A stretch of 64,000 nt of DNA from Epiperipatus broadwayi (Eukaryota; Onychophora; Udeonychophora; Euonychophora; Peripatidae): NCBI GenBank assembly GCA_028023455.1, contig JAQFVV010012497.1, positions 250,001 to 314,000 on the forward strand. Reading direction: 5' to 3'. Shown here in pieces: positions 23,891-35,945 of this stretch (positions are counted from its first letter, which is position 1; the number at the start of each line of letters is the position of its first letter). The notes under the pieces were generated by a model. That model searched no databases and was not told the origin of the DNA. It was given only the letters and a program-made list of their open reading frames with translations. The position numbers and the translations under genes were made by a program.

Positions 23891-24104
23891 TTTTTTTCAA
23901 AACAGTTGAATAGATATTTTCGACAAAGAAGATATTACTTATCAGGAGTGTCATTTTCTAGGTGGTTTAGTATATTTTTGTTTTATTCTTTAGTTAAATT
24001 TCCATTTGTGGACCAAGATTAAATGATTAACTATCTGATAAAAATTTATATCATCAGCTTAATTGTTGGATGCATTAATAGTATGGAAAGAGGCTATTCT
24101 TATC

Positions 24105-24740
24105 GGCTGTGTGGGTATCAAATACATTTTTAACAGGCCAGATTAATTTGAGTGCATTTATAAAAGAAAAAAAGCTTATAAATAATTTGTTGCAGCCCAC
24201 ATCTTTTTTTCCCATGAATAAATGTCTATAATGTTGTCTGTAAATTTCTCATGTAAAGGCTATCTGTTAAACTTTAATAAGTTGTAAAATAATATTAATA
24301 ACACTGATTTGTAGCTTTGATTTTCTTTAATGCCATTACCAGTTCTAACGATTCCCCACTCCCCTCTTTACTAGAATTTAAACAACACAAACACTTGTTA
24401 ATTTTACATACACATGTACAGTAAATAAAATATAAATTTTTTGTGGCACATGACTTCGTAAAAATTTTGATCACTGGAAGTGACTGAACTGGGCCATAAT
24501 CCATAGACCTTGAACTTTAGAGTTGGCCCTTTATCTTTGGATTGAATATGCAAACATATAGTAAATGAAAAAATATAAAATATTTATAAAAATATACAAT
24601 CCCAAGCCTTATGATATAACTTTTCTTTTTGCAATAACTCTTGTTTGCTATAGTATACTTTATTACAATTGTGCAACCAAGTGATTAATTTTCAGAATCG
24701 TCTGCTAATAGAATTATACAGTAATTGCAATTTTTCTTTT
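24105..24740 (+). repeat. Direct repeat, unit 2
   Basis: Diverged copy of 23284-23890, carrying a small extra block near 24495-24520 ('gaccttgaactttagagttgg'). The intervening 23891-24104 is not repeated. This is either an old local duplication or two insertions of one family. Confidence 0.8.
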
Positions 24741-24899
24741 CAAAACTTTTCAGAGTTTATTGAAAATTTGGAAAATAAAATCTCTTTATGAAGATTTAGT
24801 AAAATGGATTTCTATAAATATTTTCAATCCTTCATTGTACTAATCTCAATTTTGATTTCTGATAATCTTCTTTGAAAAGTTTTTAGAATCCTTAAATGT

Positions 24900-25660
24900 A
24901 GAAAAATGATTAATTTATTCCACAAAATGCTTTACATTAGAAAAATTCAAGTGACATTAAATAATAACAGCTATAGAATTTTACAAAAAAGATTTTCAAC
25001 AGGATTCAGTTTTCTGGGTCTAATTTACTTAATACTCATTAATGATCTTCCAGAAATAGAATACAAGAAATTCATCTATGCTGATAATTTTACAAATGAT
25101 TTTATATCATTATTAAGAAACTTCTATTTTGGGGAGAATTTTAAAGAATGGATTTTATTCTTTATCCCACAAAAATATTAGTTATTTTATCTTTAAATAG
25201 TAGAGAAATATCTTCTAAGCTAAATGTAACATAATATTCTGAAACACAATCCTATAACATACTATTTAAAAATAATCTTGGATTGTAGTCTTATTTCTCT
25301 TTTATTGATTACATTTAAAATAATTTCTAATAACTTTCTTGTAATGCTGTTAGACAGTACTTGTATTGTAAATAGCTCTAAGTGCACACACTAAACTTCT
25401 GAGTAGGCAATTAAAATATTGCTATGAAAAATATTTCTGCCTTCAAGTGCATGCCCCTTACAGTAGCTTCTTTCTTTCATTTATTGTTCCACTAAATATC
25501 AGAAGTTGTCCAATATATATATTTAAATCTATTTAATAAATCAGATTTACAACTAGCTCAAAATATAATTTCCCATCTAAGATACATTTCAAATCCATTT
25601 ATGGATGTAATATTAATAAATCCTTCCAATATTGCAAAATATTAAATGGATTTTTTGTGA
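24900..25660 (+). pseudogene. Jockey/CR1-like LINE reverse transcriptase remnant
   Basis: The frame 24906-25181 carries 'IRKIQVTLNN', then a degraded version of the G-[VL]-P-Q-G-S box ('STGFSFLGLIYLILINDLPE'), then 'KKFIYADNFTN', the F-x-YADD catalytic box with the second Asp replaced by Asn. Spacing between boxes fits Jockey/CR1-type elements. Further downstream, broken frames contain 'NPITYYLKIILDCSL' near 25245, matching the YLG-hydrophobic-D thumb region. It is inactive. Confidence 0.65.
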
Positions 25661-26109
25661 AGCCCCAAACAAATTTTTACATGTCTCTAGTAATGGCAGG
25701 AGGAAATTTTTTTTTTTTTATGTTACTTGAATCTTAGTAATAGATTGGGGATATCCGTGGGTTGTGATATTTTCAGAAGTGAAAGTTTGTAATTGTCAAG
25801 TATAAATTATATATTTAATATATTAAATAAAGTTACTAACAAGTCTTGAAATCTACAATCCCTTTGTAATGTTTGCTAATAGTTATTTGTGTAAAAAAGT
25901 AATAAATCTGTACACTAAATAAATATCTTGAATATCTTATTCATAGAATATCAGATATTTCATTATTGTCTACTATGTCACTATCACAATCTTGATAATT
26001 TTTGTTTCTCATTTATTCCCACCCTTAGAACTAGATTACTCCCTGTTATTCCTAAAATAGTATTGAACTGCTTGTTTTAAACTATTCTTGCTGTTTTATC
26101 TTTTGATTT

Positions 26110-26440
26110 TAATACTATGGGAAAAGACCCAGCCCTTCAAGCACAGGGGAGAATACCAATGATGGCATAGCTATGAATGATACCCATAGCCAGATCAAGC
26201 TATACAAAGCATAACACGATCACATTTCCTGTGGGCCATCTCGATTGCTGGAATCAACCCCCTGCCATCCAAAGCATTTTATTTGTTTTGAGGATCAAAC
26301 TCAGGCACCAGCCAACCATATGTTATAGTCAGCATGCTTCGAATGACAGACACACTATTCAGAGCTTGACATATCACAGGCTACCTCATACTCTGTATCA
26401 GGGTCCAGCACATTTAACTTAACACATATAACATTAATAT
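26110..26440 (-). repeat. SINE-like GC-richer repeat with B-box-like motif
   Basis: On the - strand a B-box-like 'gagtttgatcc' lies near 26300-26290, preceded by 'tggttggctggtgcc', which could be an A-box relic. The composition contrasts with flanks. No second copy was seen in this window, so SINE status is inference only. Confidence 0.35.
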
Positions 26441-27567
26441 TTATTCAAGCACACACATATCTAATATAACAATATAATATTTTACATAAAGAAATATAAA
26501 TGATTAGTTTCAGGCTAAATTTTATAATAGTCCTTCGTTAATTAAAGTTCATTTAAAATAAATATAAAGTGTCTATAGACAAATATCAAAATACCTTTAC
26601 TTAGATTTTCATGATCTTTTCTAACCAGGGTTTTTGGTCTCAATCAATGGTTTCAGAGCTTGTTTTCCATTCCTTTGTCTTGACAAAAGGAGAGAATTTG
26701 TGTCTAATTCACCATTTTGTCATCAGTTTCCAGTGAGGGTTCAGGCAGGACAGCCAATTTTGGGGGTCTGAAGCCCAGTCAAACACTTCTAAACAGTCCA
26801 GCACATGTTGCTAGATTTGTGGCTTCTGCAATATTTTCTTCAGCAGTAATGAATGGTTCTATTTGTCCTTAGATTTCTGAATCTCTGGAGCAATAACGTA
26901 ATGAATCAATCACAAAATGCAGATTGGACTGACTTATAATAGACTCAAGAGCAGAATGATCTAACAGATTGAAGATGGACTGAATTACAGATTGAAAGAC
27001 AATAGACCATTGCGACTTTATATATATTTTTTCTCAGTTTTAATTCCTTATCATAGTTTTTTAATTTTGATCATAACTTAAATCTGATTTTATTTTTATA
27101 TTTCTTTAATCTAATTCATTTTTTATATTTTCCTTAATCCAATTGATTATTACATTGCACATTATCTAATATTTTTCTTAGATTAATCTACTATCACTTT
27201 TACCAGATAGTTTACGTTTTTCTTTTAATTAATTCAATCAATAATCTTTTAAACTAATTATATTTTCAAAAGTTTTTCTTTTACAAAAAAATTAAAGTTT
27301 TTCTTTTACAAACTAAATTTTATTCTGATTTTCCACATTTATTTATTTTTAAACATTTTAGTTTCTTAATTTACAAAAAGGAGTTTTCTTTAAAAATGAG
27401 TTTTTTTTTTAATTCTTTACCCCACTTGCTTTTAATAAATAGCTTTATTCGCTTTTTTAAAAAATGAAATTTTTTTTTTTACAAAACTTTTCGTGTTCAA
27501 GTGTATCAGTGTTGTGAGAGTGTGGAGAGTGGTGGGTCGTGTGAAAGTCTGTGCTCATATATCTTAT
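26441..27567. other. No gene recognised
   Basis: 26600-27010 is moderately GC-richer, with several 'cagattgaa'-like words near 26920-27000. 27020-27480 is strongly T-rich. No assignable feature. Confidence 0.5.
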
Positions 27568-28063
27568 ATATTACATATAAAGATCAGCCTTTCAAGCTAT
27601 TGTGCATGTGCTTTTTACGAGTGTTAATAATAAATGCTTTCATTCCCAACACGAGATATAGTATTTATGAAATAAAATGAATCCACTTATTCTTTCCAAC
27701 CCAAATGCGTATATTTGGGCAAATCTTAAGTACTGGAAATGAAAGCGTGAGGGTAAACCACTCACTTTAAATTACTGTTTACGATATCTGAATGAATGAC
27801 ATCGACGAAATTATTTGGAATTTACTAAACGTCATTCTCAAATGAAACTTAAACATATGTAAATAAGCATTTATTTTATATAGCATTGTTTATAATTGTA
27901 ATACATTTAAAGATCAGCCGTTCAAGCTATTGTGCATGTGCTTTTTTATTATTAACACTCGTAAAAAGCGCATGCACAATAGCTTGAAAGCCTGATCTTT
28001 AAATGTATTACAATTATAAACATAGTCTATATAAAATAAATGCTTATTTACATATTACATATA
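27568..28063 (+). mobile_element. Non-coding foldback element A (family of 41.4-42.5 kb) with 12 bp target duplication
   Basis: Exact direct repeats 'atattacatata' at 27568-27579 and 28052-28063 bracket a 472 bp element. It consists of one ~330 bp unit starting 'aagatcagcctttcaagc', the first ~40 bp of a second unit (from about 27908), and an inverted copy of the unit's end (27963-28051), giving ~90 bp hairpin arms at 27856-27946 and 27963-28051. The unit is homologous to that at 41408-42465: 'gtgcttttt.cgagtgtta', 'atgaatgac' and 'cgtcattc' blocks occur in the same order. No protein is encoded. Both ends coincide with the ends of the other copy. Confidence 0.75.
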
Positions 28064-28400
28064 TAATTAGTTTCCAACCAGTAACCACCTAAATATTCAC
28101 AGTAAATATAGCAACCAATATTTCTAACTGCTGTCAAGGCAACCTTCACACCTTTTAATAGCTTTAGGCATTATTTCGCTTATTATTTCTAAATAATACA
28201 TGGGCAATTTAAAAGTATTGCATTAAGTAATGTTTTAGGGATTTCCATTCTTGCTATTAAAAGGTGTGGTTGCCTTGACAGCAGTTAGAAATATTGGTTG
28301 CTATATTTACTGTGAATGTTTAGGTGGTTACTGCTTGGAAACTAATTACATCATTATCCCAGATTAGCTTTAGGCACTATTTTGCTTAATATTACATATA
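28064..28400 (+). mobile_element. Foldback element B, sharing the 12 bp flank of element A
   Basis: Arms 28066-28165 and 28253-28350 are ~98 bp near-perfect reverse complements ('agtttccaaccagtaacc' against 'ggttactgcttggaaact'). About 38 bp follow, and then a third copy of 'atattacatata' at 28389-28400. The loop and the 3' tail share 'agctttaggca.tattt.gctta'. Two readings exist: an asymmetric foldback flanked by the 12 bp repeat, or a mariner-type MITE with TA at 'TA-GTTTCC...GGAAAC-TA'. No coding. Confidence 0.6.
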
Positions 28401-28920
28401 TAGACACAGGTATATAATAAGCATGTGTTTCAGTTAAAACTTTTAAAACTACTTAAATAATTGTGTCTTTAATTATTCTTTCAAATAAATTTGATCATAA
28501 TTTTTTTAATTATAAAACATATAATACAGATGTGTAAGTTTTACAATGTATATCCGCTAGCATTACAGTATAAACAGATTATTCTGAAATATACAAAACA
28601 CTATATTACATTCTTTCATGCAATATTTTACACAGTGCTTCTTTATAACTAGTTTTTGTAAATAATGTTTCTCTTATTACTGTTGACTGTTAATTAAGCA
28701 GTGAACTTAAAGAAGACAAGTGTAATGATTGTTCTCTATTTAAAGCAAGTTGAATTAGGCCTCGGCATACTAAATGTGTTTTTAATAATCATTGCAGAAC
28801 AATGTCTTCTTCAGCACCTTTCTTGGATAAACAATAGTCAATGCTTATTTGCTGCTGCATAATTGAATAGCTAGCTAGATTGGCTGAAAGAAAACGTAAG
28901 TTTTGTTTGAAATTAGAAAA
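28401..28920. other. No gene recognised
   Basis: AT-rich flank upstream of the Merlin transposon. No domain or repeat seen. Confidence 0.5.
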
Positions 28921-30634
28921 AAAAATCTGGTTCTGGTCTATTAGCAGCCGTACATCGCTTGATGGTGCTGTTTCTGTTCAAAAACCTATTAATATAATGT
29001 TTCCAGGTCTGCCTTTTTTTATATTTACATTATTGTTAGCATTCTAAACTAAAAATTTTAAATTTTGTTAAAATGTGTATTTTACGATTATAATAACAAC
29101 ATTAATTTTTAAATAAAAAGAAAACTCTTATGTGTTTCATGCCTTTTTTAATGAAGTGTTTTTTAATTTTGTTTTAAAAAAAAAAGGAATCAGCGGACAG
29201 ATTTTGTTTTTAAATATGTAATACAACTGTTTCGAACAAATCATAAGCAGTGATTTCAACAAAAAAAGTTTATTAATAAAAACAACTTCTCAATAACAAT
29301 AAACTTTCATTAACACTAACATTTCTTCTCAATTTATCATGTCTGGACAGCCATCTTGCTTAGGATGGCCCTGAACATGTCTTCATCTTTGTGAACTCAT
29401 TGCTACAGCAATTTGGTGAGGTAATTGAACTGGGCATTTGCATGATGTGTATCGCTGTTTCTTATTCTTTCACTTCAGTAGACCCCACATCTGCTCGATG
29501 CTCTGTGTGTGTGAACCTGTACTGGAGACTATGAAATGGAAGCGGTGGTTCAGTCATGTGTCTGAACTCTGCCATCTCAAGATCTGCTGGTCAATAGCCC
29601 TTCCAGCAGTCTGAAAGTATTGTGGATCTGGCCGTGACGTCCCTGATGACATGGAGCAGTATCAATGCAGATTGGCAAGGCCTGACAGCTGCAAAACATT
29701 CACTGGTCTCCCAGCACACACTTACAAACAGCAACTGCTGTGGAAGCATTCTGCCCTAGTGGTTCTTGTGCTGGCTGAAGTGTCTCGTCCACTTCCATGA
29801 TGATTTCTGGACCACCTATTTGACAGCAGGGGCCAGACATCAGGATCTCACAGCACAGCTCCCTCAAGCTCATTGTCCATTCAATGACAGCACCTTTGGA
29901 TAGTTCAAGATCAGCCATGACAACTTAAAGGCTCTACTTGTCATGGCCCCAGCAATAAATGAGCCACAACACTTTGAAGGTTAGCTTCAACCATGTCCTC
30001 TTCCAAATGGAGCACTTTCCTGCATTCTCACAAGTAAATGTTTCTTGATGGATGGTCATAGCTTTACCGCAGACACATTGCTTAGAAGATGGCAGTATGT
30101 TATGTGCCTGTAAAAAGGCAACAGTCACATTCTGCGTTTGGAAGATCCCTAACTTTCAAAGGTTCACTACCACCTTTAGCCACTTTATCTCGTTCAGAAC
30201 ATGAAACTTTGCAGGAATCTGCCACATCATGCTGTGCAAAAGCCTTTCCAAAATTTTAACACATTCAAAGATGCACACGGAAGCGCACTGACAGGGTCAT
30301 AATTAACACTGTGCAATACTATTACAGTTGATATGGGACAATGATTTGGAAAACATATTTCAAGACTTCTGTGAAATTTAACAACACACACCCGCATATC
30401 AAATGGGAGCGAACTGTCATTAGTGAAAATACACATAAAGCATGGCCACACATAGCTAGGCTTACGATTTCTGTGTTGGCACAAAGAATGCCATCACACA
30501 GCACAAAATGGATATTACGAACATAGTGTTGTAGTAGATATAGGTTTGGCTGTGTAACGGCATATTTCTGTGTTTTTGCACAGACAGTGCCATCAAGCGA
30601 TGTATGGCTGCTAATAGACCAGTACCAAAAATCG
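28921..30634 (-). mobile_element. Merlin-superfamily DNA transposon with terminal inverted repeats and 8 bp target duplication
   Basis: The element is 28929-30626 (1698 bp). Its ends form terminal inverted repeats of about 55 bp: the left starts GGTTCTGGTCTATTAGCAGC and the reversed right end GGTACTGGTCTATTAGCAGC, continuing with '.tacatcgcttgatgg'. Flanks are 'aaaaatct' (28921-28928) and 'aaaaatcg' (30627-30634), an 8 bp duplication with one change, as expected for Merlin (8-9 bp). The transposase is coded on the - strand. It is the best-preserved DNA transposon in the window. Confidence 0.85.
29350..30240 (-). pseudogene. Merlin (IS1595/ISXO2-like DDE) transposase, broken
   Basis: The N-terminal part (30128 to 29934) has a zinc-ribbon-like 'CVCGKAMTIHQETFTCENAGKC'-type segment: two CxC/CxxxxxC pairs around an aromatic core, as in this family. 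The middle part (29918 to 29700) has 'QIGGPEIIMEVDET', carrying the first catalytic Asp (codon 29789-29787). Then come 'TILSDCWKGY' with the second Asp (29611-29609) and 'HTQSIEQMWGLLK' with the catalytic Glu (29496-29494). All three DDE residues survive, but stops and at least two frameshifts separate the blocks. Family transposases cut out the element and rejoin it elsewhere; this copy cannot make the enzyme. Confidence 0.85.
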
Positions 30635-31204
30635 TTATATTTACTTCACTTGGATTTGAATCCAAGTTGTGGGTATGTCTGATAGACGCATTAAACACAA
30701 TACTGAACGCTTTGATTATAAAGTAAAAATATATATGAAACCCTTTGATTATAAAGTTTAAATACATGCATATCTAATTGTAATATCATCATCTACCTAG
30801 TCCATCATTTTGATAATGAATGACAGATTAGACCACTTATCCCTATGTTTTTATGCATGCTTTCAATATTGTTAACCTATTCATCCTGTAATACTACTTA
30901 TCCACAATTGTCTTGGTCATCATCTGCTTCTTGACCCATTCCTAACTCCCAGCATGGCATCCTTCTTCCAATATATTTGTTTCATCACATACCCAAAATA
31001 GTGTAGCTTTTTTCGCTTTACTATTAATTGTAATATAGAAATCATTAATTAATAATGAATTTTAAACAAGAAATGCTACCCAATTTTAACATGGTTCTGC
31101 AAAGCAATGACAAGTTACTGTTTATGATAATCACAGTGACTTTTGTCAAAAAAATTGCTTAAAAATCTAATTTTCAGAAAATTATTTTAAATATATATAA
31201 ACAG
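30635..31204. other. No gene recognised
   Basis: AT-rich spacer. A short tandem of 'ttgattataaagt' occurs at about 30710-30760. No gene supported. Confidence 0.5.
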
Positions 31205-32345
31205 AAAAAATTAATAGGTAGCATTACAATATTAACCAAAAAACAAAATTTTATTAAAATAACTTCCACAATCATAGTTTCATCTATTAACAAATAGACC
31301 TTTTCAAGTGAAATTCAACAAAAAACATACAAAATATATATACAAAACAAAATAACATTCCCATCATTTACTTAGTTTCTTTTGTTCTTCTTTTCAATTA
31401 ACTTTTTTCATAAAAGAGAATCTCTACATTGTCAGATCTGTATTTATTTCATGAACATACAAAGCTGAGTTATGATATCTATTTTTAACTCTACTCTTTG
31501 AACTTTATCTCTTTAATTAAGACTTAATTGAGTTTGACCTATATAAATTTTATAACTGCAAGGAATCTTATAAACTACCTTAGGAATAGATTTGCTGCCA
31601 ATTGATTGTACTATTTAATAATGAATTTAAATTCAGCCCTTTCTTCCAGGCCACTTTCATACCACCCAATAAAAAGCTATTCTTATAAATCAATTTACAA
31701 ATTGAAGACTTGTATAGTAAATAAATAAACACTTTACTCTCATTAACAATTAAATCTTTATTTTTAATAATTTATAGATATTTTTATTAAATATTCCTAA
31801 TAAATTCATCATTATAATCTAACTCAGTATAGTCAGAAGCAAACTGACTCCTTTGAATATAATTATTATTTTCAAAATTATTAAATCTTCAATTCCTATA
31901 ACAAAAATTCAATAAAGAAAGTTTCTTATGAGTAAAAGGTTGGTAACTGTCTGGCCTTATCATATTTTTAAAATTTTTTGCTTTAGTAAAATGATTACAA
32001 AATAAAACACTATCAGCACTTCAATCCAGAAATTTTAACTTAACAAATTTAAAAGTACCCCTCTAAAAAGTAAATTTAATATTAGAATCAAAAGCATTGA
32101 ATCCACAAAAAAAATTCTTCAATTTATCTTCCTATATAACAAACAATTATCAACATACCTAACAAATAATTTTAAAGAAACAGAAACATTATTAATAACA
32201 CTAGTCTCTAAAAAATCAAGACAGCATTAAAAGAGAAATAGCATAACCAATAACCCACCCCTCTTTTAATTTTATGAAACATATCATTACACACAAAATA
32301 CATAGAATCCTCTAATGACAATAGCAAGTCATGAATTAAATCTTA
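31205..32345 (-). pseudogene. Penelope-like element, reverse transcriptase, GIY-YIG and 3' end
   Basis: Read downward from 32345: 'LLLSLEDSMYFVCNDMFHKI' (palm approach, matching 'LLLLLEDSGFFYFNFYKI' in the copy at 8017-8331), then 'KLFVRYVDNCLLY' (catalytic box, YVDN in place of YVDD), a thumb with 'RPDSYQPFTHKKLSLLN', and the GIY-YIG start 'VVYKIPCSYKIYIGQTQLSLN' near 31585-31520. A ~200 bp 3' region ends near 31205. Frames are broken repeatedly. It is the same broad PLE group as the 6790-8994 pair but clearly a different copy. Confidence 0.8.
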
Positions 32346-32640
32346 ATGAAAAAGTTAAAATTCATGAGAGTAGAGTTAAAAATAGATATATTCATGAACT
32401 AAATACAGGACATCTTTTATGAAAAAAGTGAATTGAAAAATAAAAGAAACTCTAGTGATAAAATGTTTTGAATCTGAGGCCATCAATTTCATGAAGACAT
32501 CCTTTTATGTTAAAAAGTTGGTTTTTGAAGTAAATGACGGGAAAGTAATAAATGAAACCATAATTGTGGAAGAATTGTAGTAAAATTGTTTTTTGGTCAG
32601 TATTATAATGTTATATCAATTTCTATTTTATTTATAATTA
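32345..32640 (+). repeat. Inverted 3' end of the adjacent PLE
   Basis: Matches the reverse complement of 31205-31500 with moderate divergence: 'agagtagagttaaaaatagata', 'ttttatgaaaaaagt', 'aatgaaac.at.attgtggaag' and 'ttgttttttggt.a.tatt' occur in order. It joins the 5'-truncated PLE body at about 32345, giving the inverted-tail architecture again. Confidence 0.75.
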
Positions 32641-33409
32641 CTAGTATATTGTTAGGCAGTTTTTAAGAGCTAAAATAAATTATATTAAATAAAAGTATAG
32701 TACACAGACACTGGAAAAACAATTTATAATACATTTGAATAAGTAACACAGTAATGTTACGGTAATGAGATGTAACTGCTTTTTCAAAGATAAATTGCAG
32801 CAACAGTAATTTAGCTCAATAAATCAAGATGTAGAGAGTTTTAAGTAAACTTTAAATGGGTTAATAAAATGTTTGACATATGAAAGTCAACAGCATTTAT
32901 AAATCAAACTAATGCAGATAGTTTATATTCTAGTTTTAGATAACTTTTTCACTTTAGATAATATTAAACAATGAATTATTGCAGCAATGATCCACTTTAA
33001 ATCCCTCCAATAACATAAACAATTTGTATTCCCAAGTCTCAATATTTATACTATAATAACAATTCACAAGTCAGACTCAAAACCCCAATTGTGGTTGAAG
33101 AAACAGTTATCTTTTTGGTCTTTAATGTACAACAATAAAAACATTTATTATAAAATATTTTGATCTCTATTATTTTTTAGTATTTAGATATTTTGCAAAT
33201 CTATCTCTATATGAATTCAATTTTATTCATTCAAAAGATTGCAGAAAGTACTTTAAATTGATTTGACACTTGTAGTTTATGCATGTGTGTGTATCACTTG
33301 ACAATTCTGCAATAAGTTAATATGCATACCTCCTATGTACATATCAGATTTAGTACGAGTAAATTATTCATTTTAATACTTCTAAATAAGATTATAATCA
33401 CATAGTAAT
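32641..33409. other. No gene recognised
   Basis: AT-rich sequence with no domain or repeat identified. Confidence 0.5.
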
Positions 33410-35130
33410 AACAGCTGCAACAACAAGAACTGCAACAAAGATAGCTGGTAGAAAAAAGTACCAATTAACCAATAAAATTTCTACTGAGATTAGAGAATTT
33501 ATGAAGAAAAGAAAGATTGAATATCTCGAGTTTTGTAAAATCATGCAGAAAAGAGTTGAAAATGATATAAGAAAGTATAACTGTGAACCAGTAAAGAAAG
33601 CTGTAGAAGAGAGTAAAAGTCTCAAGAGTGTAAAACAACCTTTTGGTATTGATAGGAATTTTATATCTGCAATATGAAAAAAAAGAAATTATTACTAAAA
33701 TGAGAGATGACATCATGAAATGGGTAGAAGACTTTTATCAAGAATTATATAGTAATAAAGAACAAGTACCTCCTATATCTATTATATCTTCCGAATTTTA
33801 AATGAAGAAGACATGCAATTAAATTTATGAAGAAAGGAAAGGCTCCAGGTAATTATAATTGATTTATTAAAAGGTGAAGAAATAGAAATTTTTTTTAGCA
33901 AAGTTATACACCAAATGTCTCAATGATAAAGATGTACCAGATGATTGGAAGAATGGAATATTATTTAAAAAAGGTGATAAAGAAGATATTCCAGATCTAT
34001 CAGCCTTTTATCAGTTTTATACAAAATTTTTATCAAGATAATTGCAACTCTACAGAAAATATTGGATTTCACCAACCAAGAGAACAAACTGGATTTAAAA
34101 GTGGTTTTAGTACAGTAGATCACATCCAGGTATTGAGGGAAGTTATAGAAAGGACAAATGAATATGCGTTGCCATTATGCTTTGGATTTGTAGATTGTGA
34201 AAAGACATTTGATTTATAAAAATGCAACAGCAACAATTAGATTACATAATGATACTGGGGAAGTCAATATTGAGAAGGGTGTAAGAAAGGGTGACTCCAT
34301 ATCTCCAAAACTTTTTACAGCTGTGTTTCATGGATTAAAATGGGAAGCTAACGGAGAGAAAGTAAATGGAGATTATTTAAATCATTTAGATTTTGCAGAT
34401 GTAGTTGTTTGTGCAAATAATGCTTTAGAGCTGCAGGAAATGTTGCAGGAGTTATCAGATGAAAGTAGGATTCAAGATAAATATTAAAAAGACTAAAGTA
34501 ATGTTTAATGGATTTTCTCAAAATATGAAAATAAAGATGATTATGTGTTAGAAGTTACAAATACCTTGGTCAGATTATTAATACAGATGGAAGTATAATG
34601 GATGAAATTAATCATAGAATTAAACTTGGTCGGAGTGCTTTTGGTAGAAATAACTTGATACTAAAAGGAAATATGCCTATGTGTTTAAAAAGGAAGGTTT
34701 TTAATAAATGTGTTTCACCAGTTCTTACTTATGGATCTGAGACTTGAACATTTAACAGAAGAGCAATACAGACTTCAGACTACTCAAAGAAGTATGGAGA
34801 GATGCATGTTGGGAGTAACAAGAAGAAATTGAAAATGCAATATATGGGTAAGAGGACAAACAGGTGTTACTAACCTCATCGAAAAAATTAAGACTGGAGT
34901 TGGTCTGGACATATTGCTAGAAAAGATGATAATAGATGGTCAATTGAAATCTTAAACTGGATTCCAAGAGATTGTAAAAGACTGCAGGGATGATGTGGAG
35001 AAGAAAAGCTAAAGATCGGAGAAAATGGATTGAACTTGGAGAGACCTTTATCCTGCAGTGAATTGATAATGGTTGATAACATTATCTTTCTCATATCAGA
35101 CAAAAAATGGCTCACTAAATACAGTACAAT
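33410..35130 (+). pseudogene. RTE-like LINE, linker, reverse transcriptase and C-terminus
   Basis: Begins in the linker between endonuclease and reverse transcriptase ('EIREFMKKRKIEYLEF' ... 'KKAVEESKSLKSVK', 33410-33677). Reverse transcriptase follows: 'EQTGFKSGFSTVDHIQVLRE', 'LPLCFGFVDCEKTFDL' (first catalytic Asp), 'ATATIRLHNDTGEVNIEKG' plus 'RKGDSISPKLFTAVF', and 'HLDFADVVVCANNALELQ' (FADD box, second Asp lost). About 30 residues are deleted after 'EKTFD': the antisense copy at 49500-49688 retains them. The C-terminal region ends with 'GETFILQ' near 35055. The N-terminal endonuclease is missing. Stops and frameshifts make it inactive. Confidence 0.85.
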
Positions 35131-35945
35131 AAATCAATCAAACACTGACATTTGAAAGATATGATGTTTTATAAAAGTTGATCTTTTTTTTTAATCTAAT
35201 AAACCAATATGGACATGAGAAAGAGAATAATTACAAATTCAGATTCTATAAGTTAGACTTGTGAATTATTATAGCATGTGAATTTACATGTTCTATAAAT
35301 AAGATTACATATTTTCAGATCTACATATTAATAACAAGTTTATTTTCAAGCTTATTGAAATAATTACAATTTAAGCTACATGTTTTCTAATAGAATTAGA
35401 AAAAGAATGTTTTTTTTTTTAGTAATCAATCTAAAGATTAGAATTTAAGTTCTTATCAAAAAACTATATCTGTTAACAAATTTAGGAAAGTGCAATCTTT
35501 TTTATTGATTTAAAAAAAAAGTACAAAATTGCTGCCACTGATAACAAGCCATATATTTATCAAACTGGTGTTAGAATGAAAAAAAAGTGTTTTAATTACA
35601 CATAAGTAGTAATACAAGTTAACACTTGAAATAAATTTTAATAGAAAAATGAAGCTCCTTTTATAGTCATAGTAATACATTATTACCATTGATAACAGAT
35701 TTAAGGAAATCCAGGACTCATTGTCTTCATATAATATAAAATTATCATCACTGATAATAAAACACCCAAAGCATGATACTTGATTTAATATTATTATAAT
35801 CTTAAAATTTAATCCATGTCTTTCCTAAAGATTTCTGATAGTATTAAATTTAGGCAAGTGAATGTTTTTACTATTTAACAATGGTTTGAGATATTTGATT
35901 TTAATTATCATTTGCAATATATGTATATATAAGTAAAAAAGAGAT
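35131..35945. other. No gene recognised
   Basis: AT-rich. Poly(A)/poly(T) runs only. Confidence 0.5.

Noticed and set aside
30227-30767. Overlapping - and + strand open frames near the Merlin right end
   Set aside because: They run across the terminal inverted repeat and lack any Merlin or other domain; likely chance frames.
33398-33716. - strand open frames of 75 and 83 codons
   Set aside because: Shadows of the RTE linker encoded on the + strand at 33410-33677.
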